DNA from: JBBIJO01 sp037445895 | GTDB lineage: Bacteria > Bacteroidota > Ignavibacteria > Kapaibacteriales > UBA2268 | DNA: 64,000 bases | Assembly (NCBI GenBank): GCA_037445895.1 | Contig: JBBIJO010000013.1 | Location: 12,028-76,027 of the forward strand | Reading direction: 5' to 3' | Shown: positions 28,788-37,019 of the stretch, in pieces | Position numbering within the stretch: the stretch's first letter is position 1 | Layout of the letters: every line of letters begins with the position of its first letter | Translations under genes and position numbers: made by a program | Notes under the pieces: model-generated | What the model was told of the DNA's origin: nothing | Seen by the model: the letters and a program-made list of their open reading frames with translations, nothing else | Databases searched by the model: none

Positions 28788-30881
28788 ATGTCTGTTGACC
28801 AATCAAATTCATCTGTTCATTTACCTGAGAATGCACACCGCGAACTTCGTCCCGGGGAAGTATATCGTCCAATATTACAACCGGAATATAAATTCCCCGA
28901 AATTACACCCTACTCAGTTAGCCTTGGGTTGTTGATGGCTATAATTTTTTCTGCCGCTGCGGCATACTCGGGTCTGAAAATCGGTCAGGTAATGGAAGCT
29001 GCAATTCCAATATCTATCATTGCCGTTGGGATTGCCGCCGCAAGTAGAAAAAGAAAAGCTATTGGGCAAAATGTGATTTTCCAATCAATTGGAGCAGCTT
29101 CGGGAGTAATTGTTGCTGGTGCTGTTTTTACTATTCCCGCTCTTTATATTTTGAAGCTCGAAGCCTCTTTTAATCAAATTTTCTTTGCATCTCTTTTGGG
29201 TGGATTTCTTGGCATACTTTTTTTAATACCTTTCCGAAAGTATTTTGTTAAGGAGATGCATGGTAAGTTCCCATTCCCCGAAGCCACTGCTATCACAGAA
29301 ATCCTTGTTACCGGCGAGAAAGGCGGCAGAAGTGCTGGCGTTTTGGTTACAAGTGGAATTATTGGCGGAATCTACGATTTCCTTTTTTCTTCGCTTCATC
29401 TTTGGAAAGAAACTTTCACTTCAAGGGTGTTACCTTACGGGGAAATGATTGCCGACAAAATCAAGATACTATTCCAGTTAAATGTCAGTGCTATGATTTT
29501 TGGGTTTGGTTACCTCATTGGGTTAAAATATTCCTTAATAATCACCATTGGTTCATTCTTGTCATGGTTTGTTTTTATCCCTCTTATCAACCAGATTGGT
29601 TATATCGCAGTTGGTATGAATGGAACCAATCCTTTCGATTCGATGCCTCCGGAACAAATTTTCAGCTTGTATGTTCGCCCAATCGGCATTGGTGCTATTG
29701 CAATGGCTGGAATAATAGGAATTATAAAATCATACAAAGTGATTGGCAATGCCTTTGCGTTGGCTTTTCGTGGCTTTAAAAAACAGAAAGTCCAAAAAGA
29801 AGAGGAAATTGAAATCCGAACACAAAGGGATATACCTATGTCCTATGTAATTCTTTTTATCCTGATTGCGATACTATTTATATTCGTTTTTTTACTCACC
29901 GGGGTTAACATTACCATAACACAAGCAATAATTGCTTTGTTAACCGTTGTTATCATTTCGTTTCTTTTTACTTCTGTTGCTGCAAACGCAATTGCAATTG
30001 TAGGAACAAATCCGGTTTCGGGAATGACTCTTATGACTTTAATCCTTGCATCATTTGTATTAACACAGGTAGGGCTATCGGGGGCACAAGGAATGGTGAG
30101 CGCTTTAATAATCGGGGGAATTGTTTGCACCGCTCTTTCAATGGCAGGAGGTTTTATTACGGACTTAAAGGTTGGCTACTGGATTGGTTCAACACCATTC
30201 AAACAAGAAAGCCTAAAATTTCTTGGGACAATTGTTTCTGCGGCAACAGTAGGTTTAGTAATCTTTATTTTAAATGCTTCCTATGGTTTCACCAAAGAGG
30301 ATTACATTAAAAATCAAAATATTTTTAGTAACAACGAACTCGAACAAATTCACAACAAAACTGCTCCGGCTGAACTGCTCGAACGTTACAATAAAGCACT
30401 TAATTCAGCCGAACCACTTGTAGCACCGCAAGCAAACGCAATGGCTGCCGTTATCCAACCATTAATGTCGCCCGAAGCAAAAGTAAATTGGATACTTTAC
30501 CTAGTTGGAATTTTTGTAGCTCTCTTTGTCAATTGGTTAGGAGTTTCGCCTCTTGCTTTTGCGCTTGGAATGTATCTTCCATTACCGCTAAATACACCTT
30601 TATTGGTCGGCGGTTTAGTAGCCCATTTCATACAAAAAAGCTCGAAGGACGAAGCATTGGTCAACATTAGAACGCAACGAGGAACATTAATCGCTTCTGG
30701 CTTTATGGCGGGGGCATCTCTCTTCGGTGTTATTGGTGCTATTTTGCTATTTTTCAAAGTTAAACTCTATACACTTGTCGGAAGCTGGGAAGAAAATCCT
30801 CTCAATGAATATTTAAGTATTGCTATGTTTGCTGTTCTTGTAACTTATTTCGTACTCGATACACTGAAAGCAAAAAAATAG
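28788..30881 (+). CDS. OPT family oligopeptide transporter
   Basis: A 697-residue inner-membrane transporter with roughly 14 hydrophobic helices. Family landmarks are the N-terminal LGLLMAIIFSAAAAYSGLKIGQVMEAAIPISI, FPEATAITEILVTGEKGG, NAIAIVGTNPVSGMTLMTLI and the C-terminal ALGMYLPLPLNTPLLVGG with NIRTQRGTLIASGFMAG. Bacterial OPT members import peptides or metal-chelate complexes. I chose the ATG at 28788 with AGAGGAAA ahead of it; an upstream in-frame ATG at 28746 lies inside pepT. Placement directly after pepT favours peptides as substrate. The next gene follows within 4 bases. Confidence 0.93.
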   Translation: MSVDQSNSSVHLPENAHRELRPGEVYRPILQPEYKFPEITPYSVSLGLLMAIIFSAAAAYSGLKIGQVMEAAIPISIIAVGIAAASRKRKAIGQNVIFQSIGAASGVIVAGAVFTIPALYILKLEASFNQIFFASLLGGFLGILFLIPFRKYFVKEMHGKFPFPEATAITEILVTGEKGGRSAGVLVTSGIIGGIYDFLFSSLHLWKETFTSRVLPYGEMIADKIKILFQLNVSAMIFGFGYLIGLKYSLIITIGSFLSWFVFIPLINQIGYIAVGMNGTNPFDSMPPEQIFSLYVRPIGIGAIAMAGIIGIIKSYKVIGNAFALAFRGFKKQKVQKEEEIEIRTQRDIPMSYVILFILIAILFIFVFLLTGVNITITQAIIALLTVVIISFLFTSVAANAIAIVGTNPVSGMTLMTLILASFVLTQVGLSGAQGMVSALIIGGIVCTALSMAGGFITDLKVGYWIGSTPFKQESLKFLGTIVSAATVGLVIFILNASYGFTKEDYIKNQNIFSNNELEQIHNKTAPAELLERYNKALNSAEPLVAPQANAMAAVIQPLMSPEAKVNWILYLVGIFVALFVNWLGVSPLAFALGMYLPLPLNTPLLVGGLVAHFIQKSSKDEALVNIRTQRGTLIASGFMAGASLFGVIGAILLFFKVKLYTLVGSWEENPLNEYLSIAMFAVLVTYFVLDTLKAKK

Positions 30882-30885
30882 TAAA

Positions 30886-31965
30886 ATGTTGAAAATTGGG
30901 ACCGAACAAAGGAAACGAGCGGGTTGGAAAAAAAAACTAAACTACTTTATTTCTTTCGCTCTTGTAGTAGTTTTAGTTTACTTTTCTTTGAAAGGCTTGG
31001 ATTTACAATCTTTGTGGAAATTTATCAAGTCGGCAAACTACCTTTGGGTTGTTCTTTCAATACCGATAATGTTTGCTTCGCATTGGGTTCGAGCGATGCG
31101 ATGGAAAACAATGCTCGAACCAATCGCAAAAGCCAGTTCAATATGGAATCTATTTTCTGCTGTTATGGCGGGCTATGCCGTAAACAATATTATACCGCGC
31201 GGCGGCGAACTTCTTCGCCCATATTATTATAGCAAGCGCGAAAAAATTTCCTTCACAATGACTTTTGCAACAATCGTAGTCGAAAGGTTCATCGATTTAC
31301 TATCCTTACTTTTAATGTTTGTTCTGGTATCTTTCTTCTTCCGAGAGCAACTAAAACTTGCTCTACCCAATTTACACATTGAAAAAATCTTGGTTCCGAC
31401 CATTATACTTGTCGGTATTGGCATTTTAAGCTTTTATCAAAGGTGGATAAACTTCCTTTTAAAAAAAGTTATTGCACCGATTTCAAAAAAACTATACGAG
31501 CGGCTTTCCGAACTTTTCGGAAAATTTTTCCTTGGTTTAACTGTAATCAAAAGACCTAAACAATACTTCCAATTAACTACCGAATCTTTTCTCATCTGGT
31601 TTTTATATACCCTCCCACTCTACATAATGTTTTTTTCGTTCAGTTTTTCATACACTTATAATCTTGGTTTCGACGACGCAATTCTTTTGATTGTAATTTC
31701 GGGTATTGGATACACTGTTGCGCCCACTCCCGGAGCAATAGGACTTTACCATTTTTTAATTCAAAATGCGCTCTATCGACTTTATGGTATTAGCCCCGAG
31801 GAATCTCTTGCTTATGCAACAGTAACCCATGCGGTTAACTATCTGTCGCAGGTTGTTGTCGGAGGTATTTTTCTCCTCCGCGAACATATTAATCTAATCC
31901 CTTCGAAAATTGAAGCAAACGTCTTTAATGATGAAAAGAATACGACTAAGGACGAAAATCCCTAA
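30886..31965 (+). CDS. Lysylphosphatidylglycerol synthase-type flippase domain protein (UPF0104)
   Basis: A 359-residue membrane protein with about eight helices and the hallmark motifs of the LPG synthase/flippase-like family: HWVRAMRWKTML, GYAVNNIIPRGGELLRPYYYSKRE, and TVAPTPGAIGLYHFLI. It is the membrane part only, without the aminoacyl-transferase domain of MprF, so its substrate is uncertain; relatives are proposed lipid or lipid-linked glycan flippases or glycosyltransferase partners. It is packed between the OPT transporter and an rRNA methylase gene that overlaps its 3' end by 35 bases. Confidence 0.85.
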   Translation: MLKIGTEQRKRAGWKKKLNYFISFALVVVLVYFSLKGLDLQSLWKFIKSANYLWVVLSIPIMFASHWVRAMRWKTMLEPIAKASSIWNLFSAVMAGYAVNNIIPRGGELLRPYYYSKREKISFTMTFATIVVERFIDLLSLLLMFVLVSFFFREQLKLALPNLHIEKILVPTIILVGIGILSFYQRWINFLLKKVIAPISKKLYERLSELFGKFFLGLTVIKRPKQYFQLTTESFLIWFLYTLPLYIMFFSFSFSYTYNLGFDDAILLIVISGIGYTVAPTPGAIGLYHFLIQNALYRLYGISPEESLAYATVTHAVNYLSQVVVGGIFLLREHINLIPSKIEANVFNDEKNTTKDENP

Positions 31966-33127
31966 AAGAGTTTTAAAAGGGCATCTTTGGATTTTCAGCA
32001 ATGAATTGGATGATGTTCCTAAATTTCCCAAAGGGGAAATAGTCGAAATTTTCGATAAAGAAGAAGTATCGTTGGGCATTGGATTTTTCAACCCGAATAG
32101 CCTTATCGCAATTAGATTACTCAAATGCACCAAAGATGACAACTTCAATGATATTATCAAATCGAGAATACACGAAGCAAAAAGACTTCGAGAAAAAATT
32201 TTCCCCAAAGAAACGTCCTATCGTCTGGTTTATTCTGAATCGGATTTCTTACCTGGACTTATTATCGATAGATACGAACACTATTTCGTTATCCAAATTA
32301 ACTCAGCAGGAATGGAAAATTTCCTCGAGACGATAATACAATACCTTGTTGAACTTTTCCCAAGTTTAAAAGGGATTTTTATAAAGAATATTTCCCATTT
32401 CAGGAAACTCGAAGGTCTCGATGAATATCAACGTGTAGGATACGGACACATTCCTGATGAAATTGAGATTTATGACAACGATATAAGACTGAAAATCAAT
32501 ATTGCCGAATCACAAAAAACTGGATTGTTCTTGGACCATCGACTAAATAGAATGTTTTTAAGAAACCTTTCCGAGAATATGGATGTCCTCGATTGTTATA
32601 GCAATTATGGCGGTTTTGGCCTATATTGTGCTTTTGGAAAAGCCAACCGAGTAACTTGCGTCGATATATCAAATTTGGCTCTCGAGCGTGCGAAAATAAA
32701 TTTCGAACTGAATAATTTCACAAATTTAGAAACCGAAGAATCGGATGTGCTGGAATTTCTTAGAAACTCATTCGGAAATAATAGAAAATGGGACATTGTA
32801 ATACTCGACCCTCCTTCTTTTACGAAAAGCAAGCAACACATTCGACAAGCGATATTGGGTTATACCCAAATTAACAAATACGCAATAAGAGTTTTGAACA
32901 ATTTCGGTTTCCTTGCCACAGCAAGTTGTTCAATGCACATCAGCGAAGAAACATTTCTCGAAACCATAAAAAAAGTTGCTTTAAGTCAAAATATTCAACT
33001 GAAACTAATTTATCGTGGCAATCAATCGCCCGACCATCCAATTTTAATAGCAATGCCCGAAACCAATTATTTAAAGTTTTTTGTATTTCAAGTAGTAAAA
33101 AGTAACTCCAAAAACATAATTTTGTAA
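31931..33127 (+). CDS. Class I SAM-dependent rRNA cytosine methyltransferase, RlmI-like
   Basis: About 398 residues. An N-terminal PUA domain (about 1-75, RVLKGHLWIFSNELD and EIFDKEEVSLGIGFFNPNS) is followed by a middle domain and a Rossmann methylase with SAM motif LDCYSNYGGFGLYCA, acidic VTCVDIS and catalytic VILDPPSFTKSK, plus the SCSMHIS motif with the likely catalytic cysteine. This architecture is that of RlmI, which makes 5-methylcytosine at 23S rRNA C1962. The ATG at 31931 (with another at 31928) gives the best match; an upstream ATG at 31910 is also open. It overlaps the flippase-like gene by 35 bases. Confidence 0.9.
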   Translation: MKRIRLRTKIPKRVLKGHLWIFSNELDDVPKFPKGEIVEIFDKEEVSLGIGFFNPNSLIAIRLLKCTKDDNFNDIIKSRIHEAKRLREKIFPKETSYRLVYSESDFLPGLIIDRYEHYFVIQINSAGMENFLETIIQYLVELFPSLKGIFIKNISHFRKLEGLDEYQRVGYGHIPDEIEIYDNDIRLKINIAESQKTGLFLDHRLNRMFLRNLSENMDVLDCYSNYGGFGLYCAFGKANRVTCVDISNLALERAKINFELNNFTNLETEESDVLEFLRNSFGNNRKWDIVILDPPSFTKSKQHIRQAILGYTQINKYAIRVLNNFGFLATASCSMHISEETFLETIKKVALSQNIQLKLIYRGNQSPDHPILIAMPETNYLKFFVFQVVKSNSKNIIL

Positions 33128-33142
33128 TTTTTAATTCAATCT

Positions 33143-33976
33143 ATGGAAATTATATACGCAATTATCATAGGGGTTGTTCAAGGACTTACCGAATTCCTTC
33201 CAATCAGTAGCACTGCACATATGACAATTGTTGCTCAAATTCTCAATCTTGAGCTTGTCAAAAATCCCCAAAATTGGACAGCATTTATGGCTGTCATTCA
33301 ATTAGGCACTCTTCTATCATTACTCTTTTACTTTAAAAAAGATTTATGGGCTATATCGTCGAATTTTATTCGAGATAACTTTGCTTTAAAAGTTAGCAAA
33401 TATCCCAATCAAAATTTTCATTCTCGTTTAGGATGGATGATAATTTGGGGTTCGATTCCTATTTTCGTAATCGGATATATTCTAAAAAATTTTATCGAAG
33501 GGGATGCAACAAAAAATACAACGCTAATTGCTTTTGCACTTGTTATTGTTGCAATTATCTTATTTATAGCCGAAAAAACTTCTCGAAAATCGAAAGATTT
33601 AGAACAAATTACCATTAAAACCGCTATTGTCATTGGTTTGGCGCAATGTTTTGCACTGATTCCTGGCGTTTCGCGTTCTGGTGCAACAATTACAGCTGGT
33701 TTATTTGCTGGGCTCGAACGTTCAACAGCCGCGCGCTTCTCTTTCCTTTTAAGCATTCCAGCCATATTAGTTAGCGGAATTTACGAGTTTATCAAATCAA
33801 TCTCTTTTTTTTCTACCGGCGATTTGCTTTTTCTTATTACCGGAGTAATAACTTCGTTTCTTTCTGGGTATGTTGCAATTTCTTTTCTCCTGAATTTTTT
33901 GAAGACTAAATCAACTTTAATTTTTATCATATATAGAATATGTTTAGGTTTGCTCTTATTGGTTTTTCTTAGATGA
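33143..33976 (+). CDS. uppP: Undecaprenyl-diphosphate phosphatase (BacA/UppP)
   Basis: UppP removes a phosphate from undecaprenyl diphosphate, recycling the lipid carrier for peptidoglycan and other envelope polymers. The 277-residue inner-membrane protein has both signature motifs, GVVQGLTEFLPISSTAHM with the catalytic glutamate, and IPGVSRSGATITAGLFAGLER with the catalytic serine/arginine. About eight helices fit the hydrophobic pattern. Its stop overlaps the next start by 4 bases (ATGA). Bacitracin tolerance is the classic phenotype of extra copies. Confidence 0.97.
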   Translation: MEIIYAIIIGVVQGLTEFLPISSTAHMTIVAQILNLELVKNPQNWTAFMAVIQLGTLLSLLFYFKKDLWAISSNFIRDNFALKVSKYPNQNFHSRLGWMIIWGSIPIFVIGYILKNFIEGDATKNTTLIAFALVIVAIILFIAEKTSRKSKDLEQITIKTAIVIGLAQCFALIPGVSRSGATITAGLFAGLERSTAARFSFLLSIPAILVSGIYEFIKSISFFSTGDLLFLITGVITSFLSGYVAISFLLNFLKTKSTLIFIIYRICLGLLLLVFLR

Positions 33977-34698
33977 AATTATCTTTATTCACATTTATTT
34001 TGGTCGCCCTATTAATTTGGGGTTGTAACCGCGAAGGAACAAAAGAACAAAAAGGTAATCAAAATTTCGAGAGCTCGATCGATTCTGGGATTATTTCCCC
34101 AAAACAAGCTCTACCCGTTAAAAAACTCAAATTCGATATACAAATTAATCCCGATTCTGTCCAAATTACTCATTATGCTGTTGTTAATACTACTTTTGGT
34201 AGTTTTACAATTGCACTATTTGGTCAAGATGCACCCAAAACCGTTAATAACTTCGTAAAATTAGCGAAAAGTGGCTATTTTAATCAAACTTTAATACATC
34301 GAATCGCAAAAAATTTCCTGGTTCAAATGGGTGATGGAAGTACGCGATTTTTATCGAAAAAAGGCGAATGGGGAAAAGGTGGAAAAAGCATTTACGGAGG
34401 CTATTTTGCCGATGAACTAAATCCAAATACATATAGTTTTAGAACCGGTTACACCTATGGCACTGTTGCTATGGCAAATAGTGGTCCGAATAAAAACTTA
34501 AGCCAATTTTTTATCTGCCTCGACGAAGCGCAATATTTAGAAAAAAAATATACAATTTTTGGAAAAGTGGTTGAAGGAATGGACGTTGTTGAACAAATCG
34601 AAACACAGGAAATTATTTCATATAAATTCGATACCCTCGACGGAACACCCAAACACCCAATCAAAATCCTATCGATAAAGATTTTAAATAACAAATAA
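33973..34698 (+). CDS. Lipoprotein cyclophilin-type peptidyl-prolyl cis-trans isomerase
   Basis: A 241-residue exported foldase. The N-terminus is a lipoprotein signal (LVALLIWGC, Cys18 as the lipidated residue; tryptophan at -2 is unusual). After a linker, the cyclophilin domain covers about 60-241: VVNTTFGSFTIALFGQDAPKTVNNFVKLA, LIHRIAKNFLVQMGD, and MANSGPNKNLSQFFICLDE with the QFFI core. The typical GDGTG is GDGST here. It is likely to assist envelope protein folding and is translationally coupled to uppP. Lnt, encoded 20 kb away, would complete its lipid modification. Confidence 0.9.
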   Translation: MKLSLFTFILVALLIWGCNREGTKEQKGNQNFESSIDSGIISPKQALPVKKLKFDIQINPDSVQITHYAVVNTTFGSFTIALFGQDAPKTVNNFVKLAKSGYFNQTLIHRIAKNFLVQMGDGSTRFLSKKGEWGKGGKSIYGGYFADELNPNTYSFRTGYTYGTVAMANSGPNKNLSQFFICLDEAQYLEKKYTIFGKVVEGMDVVEQIETQEIISYKFDTLDGTPKHPIKILSIKILNNK

Positions 34699-34829
34699 GA
34701 ATAAGAAGCCGAAACATACTTTAATTTTCAACATTTGTATTGATATCAAAATCATCATTAATATCAATTTTGAAAAACAAAATACAACTATTAAATTGAA
34801 GATTGATAATTGTTATAGTGGGCTTTTTT

Positions 34830-36908
34830 ATGAAACCTCTTAAAATATGTATCCTTTGGCACCAGCACCAACCTTATTATCGAAAAAGAAATTTTTTTAT
34901 CCTTCCTTGGGTTCGCTTCCATTCAGTTAAAGATTATTTAGATTTACCATTGCTTCTTGATGAGTTTCCTAATGTTCAACAGACTTTCAATATTGTTCCT
35001 TCTTTGCTTCTGCAAATCGCAGAATACACAACTGAAAATGTTCAAGACAGAATCCAAATCCTTTCACAAAAAACACCAGCCGAGTTATCATTCGAAGAGA
35101 AAGAAGAAATCTTAAACCAATTCTTTGTATGTAATTACGAGAACCTAATCCAACCTAACGCAAGATTTCTTGAATTGTACCGAAAAGCAAAGGCATCGCA
35201 AAATCCGATAGAACAATTCAATGAAAATGATTGGAGGGATTTACAAGTGTGGTATAACTTAGCTTGGATTGGACAAATTTCGCGGCAACGCCCCCAATTT
35301 CGGAGATTTTTCAACAAGGGTGCAAACTTCAGCGAGAGTGAGAAGCAAATCTTGCTCGAACTCCACCTGGAAACAATGCAAGAGATAGTTCCAGTGCTTA
35401 AACGCCTGCAAAATTTGGGTCAAATCGAATTGAGTGTCTCGCCATTTTTCCATCCGATTTTACCTTTATTATGTAATTCAATAATAGCCAGCATCGGACT
35501 TCCTAATATTAATTTGATGGAACCAACCTTTTCTTACCCCCAAGACGCACGTCTGCAAATTTCCAAAGGGAAAGAATATTTCACAAAATTTTTCGAAAAA
35601 GAGCCACTGGGAATATGGCCCTCGGAAGGCTCGCTTTCCGAAGATGTTCTACAAATGTTGATTGAAGAAAACTTCCATTGGACAGCAACGGATTCTTTGT
35701 TACTTTTTAAAACAATAAATATTCAAAAGCCGACTATAAAATACTTCCCGTTCAAATATTCAACAAATAAAGGGGAAATTTTTGTTTTCTTCCGCGATAG
35801 CCAACTTTCCGACGCAATTGGATTTACATATCAACGATGGAACCCAATTGATGCAACTAACGATATGATAAACAGGCTTGCGAGTATTCGAGAAAATATT
35901 GTAAATGATTTTGGCGAAGAATCGCTCGAGTATGCTTGCGTTCCAATCATTCTCGATGGCGAAAATTGTTGGGAATTTTACCGAGAAAACGGCTTACCTT
36001 TCCTACGTGGACTTTTTTCGCGCTTCGAAAGTGAAAATTGGATAGAAACCCATATTTATTCAGATATTATCAAGTTTGTCCACGAAGATTATCCTTACAC
36101 ATTAAACACAATTTTTCCTGGTTCTTGGATTAATGCAAACTTTTCTACCTGGATTGGTCAGCCCGAAAAACAACTTGCTTGGCAATGGTTGGCAAAAGTC
36201 AGAGCTTTAATAGAACAACACAAAGAAAACCATCAAAAATATACAGATGCGATGGAAATTGCACTAATAGCGGAAGGTTCGGATTGGTTTTGGTGGTATG
36301 GCGACGATAACATTGCACCGAACAAAGACGACTTCGATGTCCTTTACCGTTTCTATTTACAGTCTATATATGAAATTCTTGGAGAAGAATTGCCGGAAGA
36401 GCTTAATTCTCCCTTAGGGAAAGAATTAAGAATCCAAACTTTAATACCGCCAAGCAAAAGAATTCATGAATCAAATTATTCAAATATTTCCGAAGAATTT
36501 GGATGGGGAAAGTATAATGCTAAATCTGCTATTTCCACAATGCACTCAGGAAAAGAATTGTTGAAAGAGATTTTTTTCGGAAACACCAACTCAATGTTGT
36601 TGATTGCCCTAAGTTTCGCTGGCAAATATAGTGGAAATGATTTTATTGAAATTGTTATCCAAAAGCCTACCGACATACGATTTGAAATTCGCGAAAACCA
36701 AATTATAGTAAAGTCGGACCAAAACAAACCGCTTCGGCAAATTTTAACTAAAACGAATGGCCAGGTTATTATTGGGGTATCATTGGAAACACTTTTTGGA
36801 CGAAAGGATGTTGCCGAGGGATTCGTTGAATTTTTCGTTCGAACCAACTTCGAAAATACCGAACAAATTTTCCCTACAAACGGTTTAATAACCTTCGTTA
36901 TTCTTTAA
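34830..36908 (+). CDS. Glycoside hydrolase family 57 protein
   Basis: A 692-residue protein with a GH57 (beta/alpha)7 barrel: the N-terminal KICILWHQHQPYY, FNIVPSLLLQI, the nucleophile region GIWPSEGS with E266, and the acid region ILDGENCWEFY with D376. GH57 enzymes are alpha-amylases, 4-alpha-glucanotransferases, amylopullulanases and branching enzymes, so glycogen or starch metabolism is likely. The C-terminal about 180 residues form a beta-rich domain (ALSFAGKYSGNDFIEIVI). I chose the ATG at 34830; a TTG nine codons earlier is less likely. No signal peptide is seen, so the enzyme is cytoplasmic. Confidence 0.92.
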   Translation: MKPLKICILWHQHQPYYRKRNFFILPWVRFHSVKDYLDLPLLLDEFPNVQQTFNIVPSLLLQIAEYTTENVQDRIQILSQKTPAELSFEEKEEILNQFFVCNYENLIQPNARFLELYRKAKASQNPIEQFNENDWRDLQVWYNLAWIGQISRQRPQFRRFFNKGANFSESEKQILLELHLETMQEIVPVLKRLQNLGQIELSVSPFFHPILPLLCNSIIASIGLPNINLMEPTFSYPQDARLQISKGKEYFTKFFEKEPLGIWPSEGSLSEDVLQMLIEENFHWTATDSLLLFKTINIQKPTIKYFPFKYSTNKGEIFVFFRDSQLSDAIGFTYQRWNPIDATNDMINRLASIRENIVNDFGEESLEYACVPIILDGENCWEFYRENGLPFLRGLFSRFESENWIETHIYSDIIKFVHEDYPYTLNTIFPGSWINANFSTWIGQPEKQLAWQWLAKVRALIEQHKENHQKYTDAMEIALIAEGSDWFWWYGDDNIAPNKDDFDVLYRFYLQSIYEILGEELPEELNSPLGKELRIQTLIPPSKRIHESNYSNISEEFGWGKYNAKSAISTMHSGKELLKEIFFGNTNSMLLIALSFAGKYSGNDFIEIVIQKPTDIRFEIRENQIIVKSDQNKPLRQILTKTNGQVIIGVSLETLFGRKDVAEGFVEFFVRTNFENTEQIFPTNGLITFVIL

Positions 36909-37019
36909 TTCCGAATTACTCATTAGAATGGCTGAACGACGATAGGCAACAAACTTCATTCTTCGTTTCGCTTAGAATTACAGTTTAATAAACAAGTTGG
37001 GAGTGTCGATGGGAGAATA

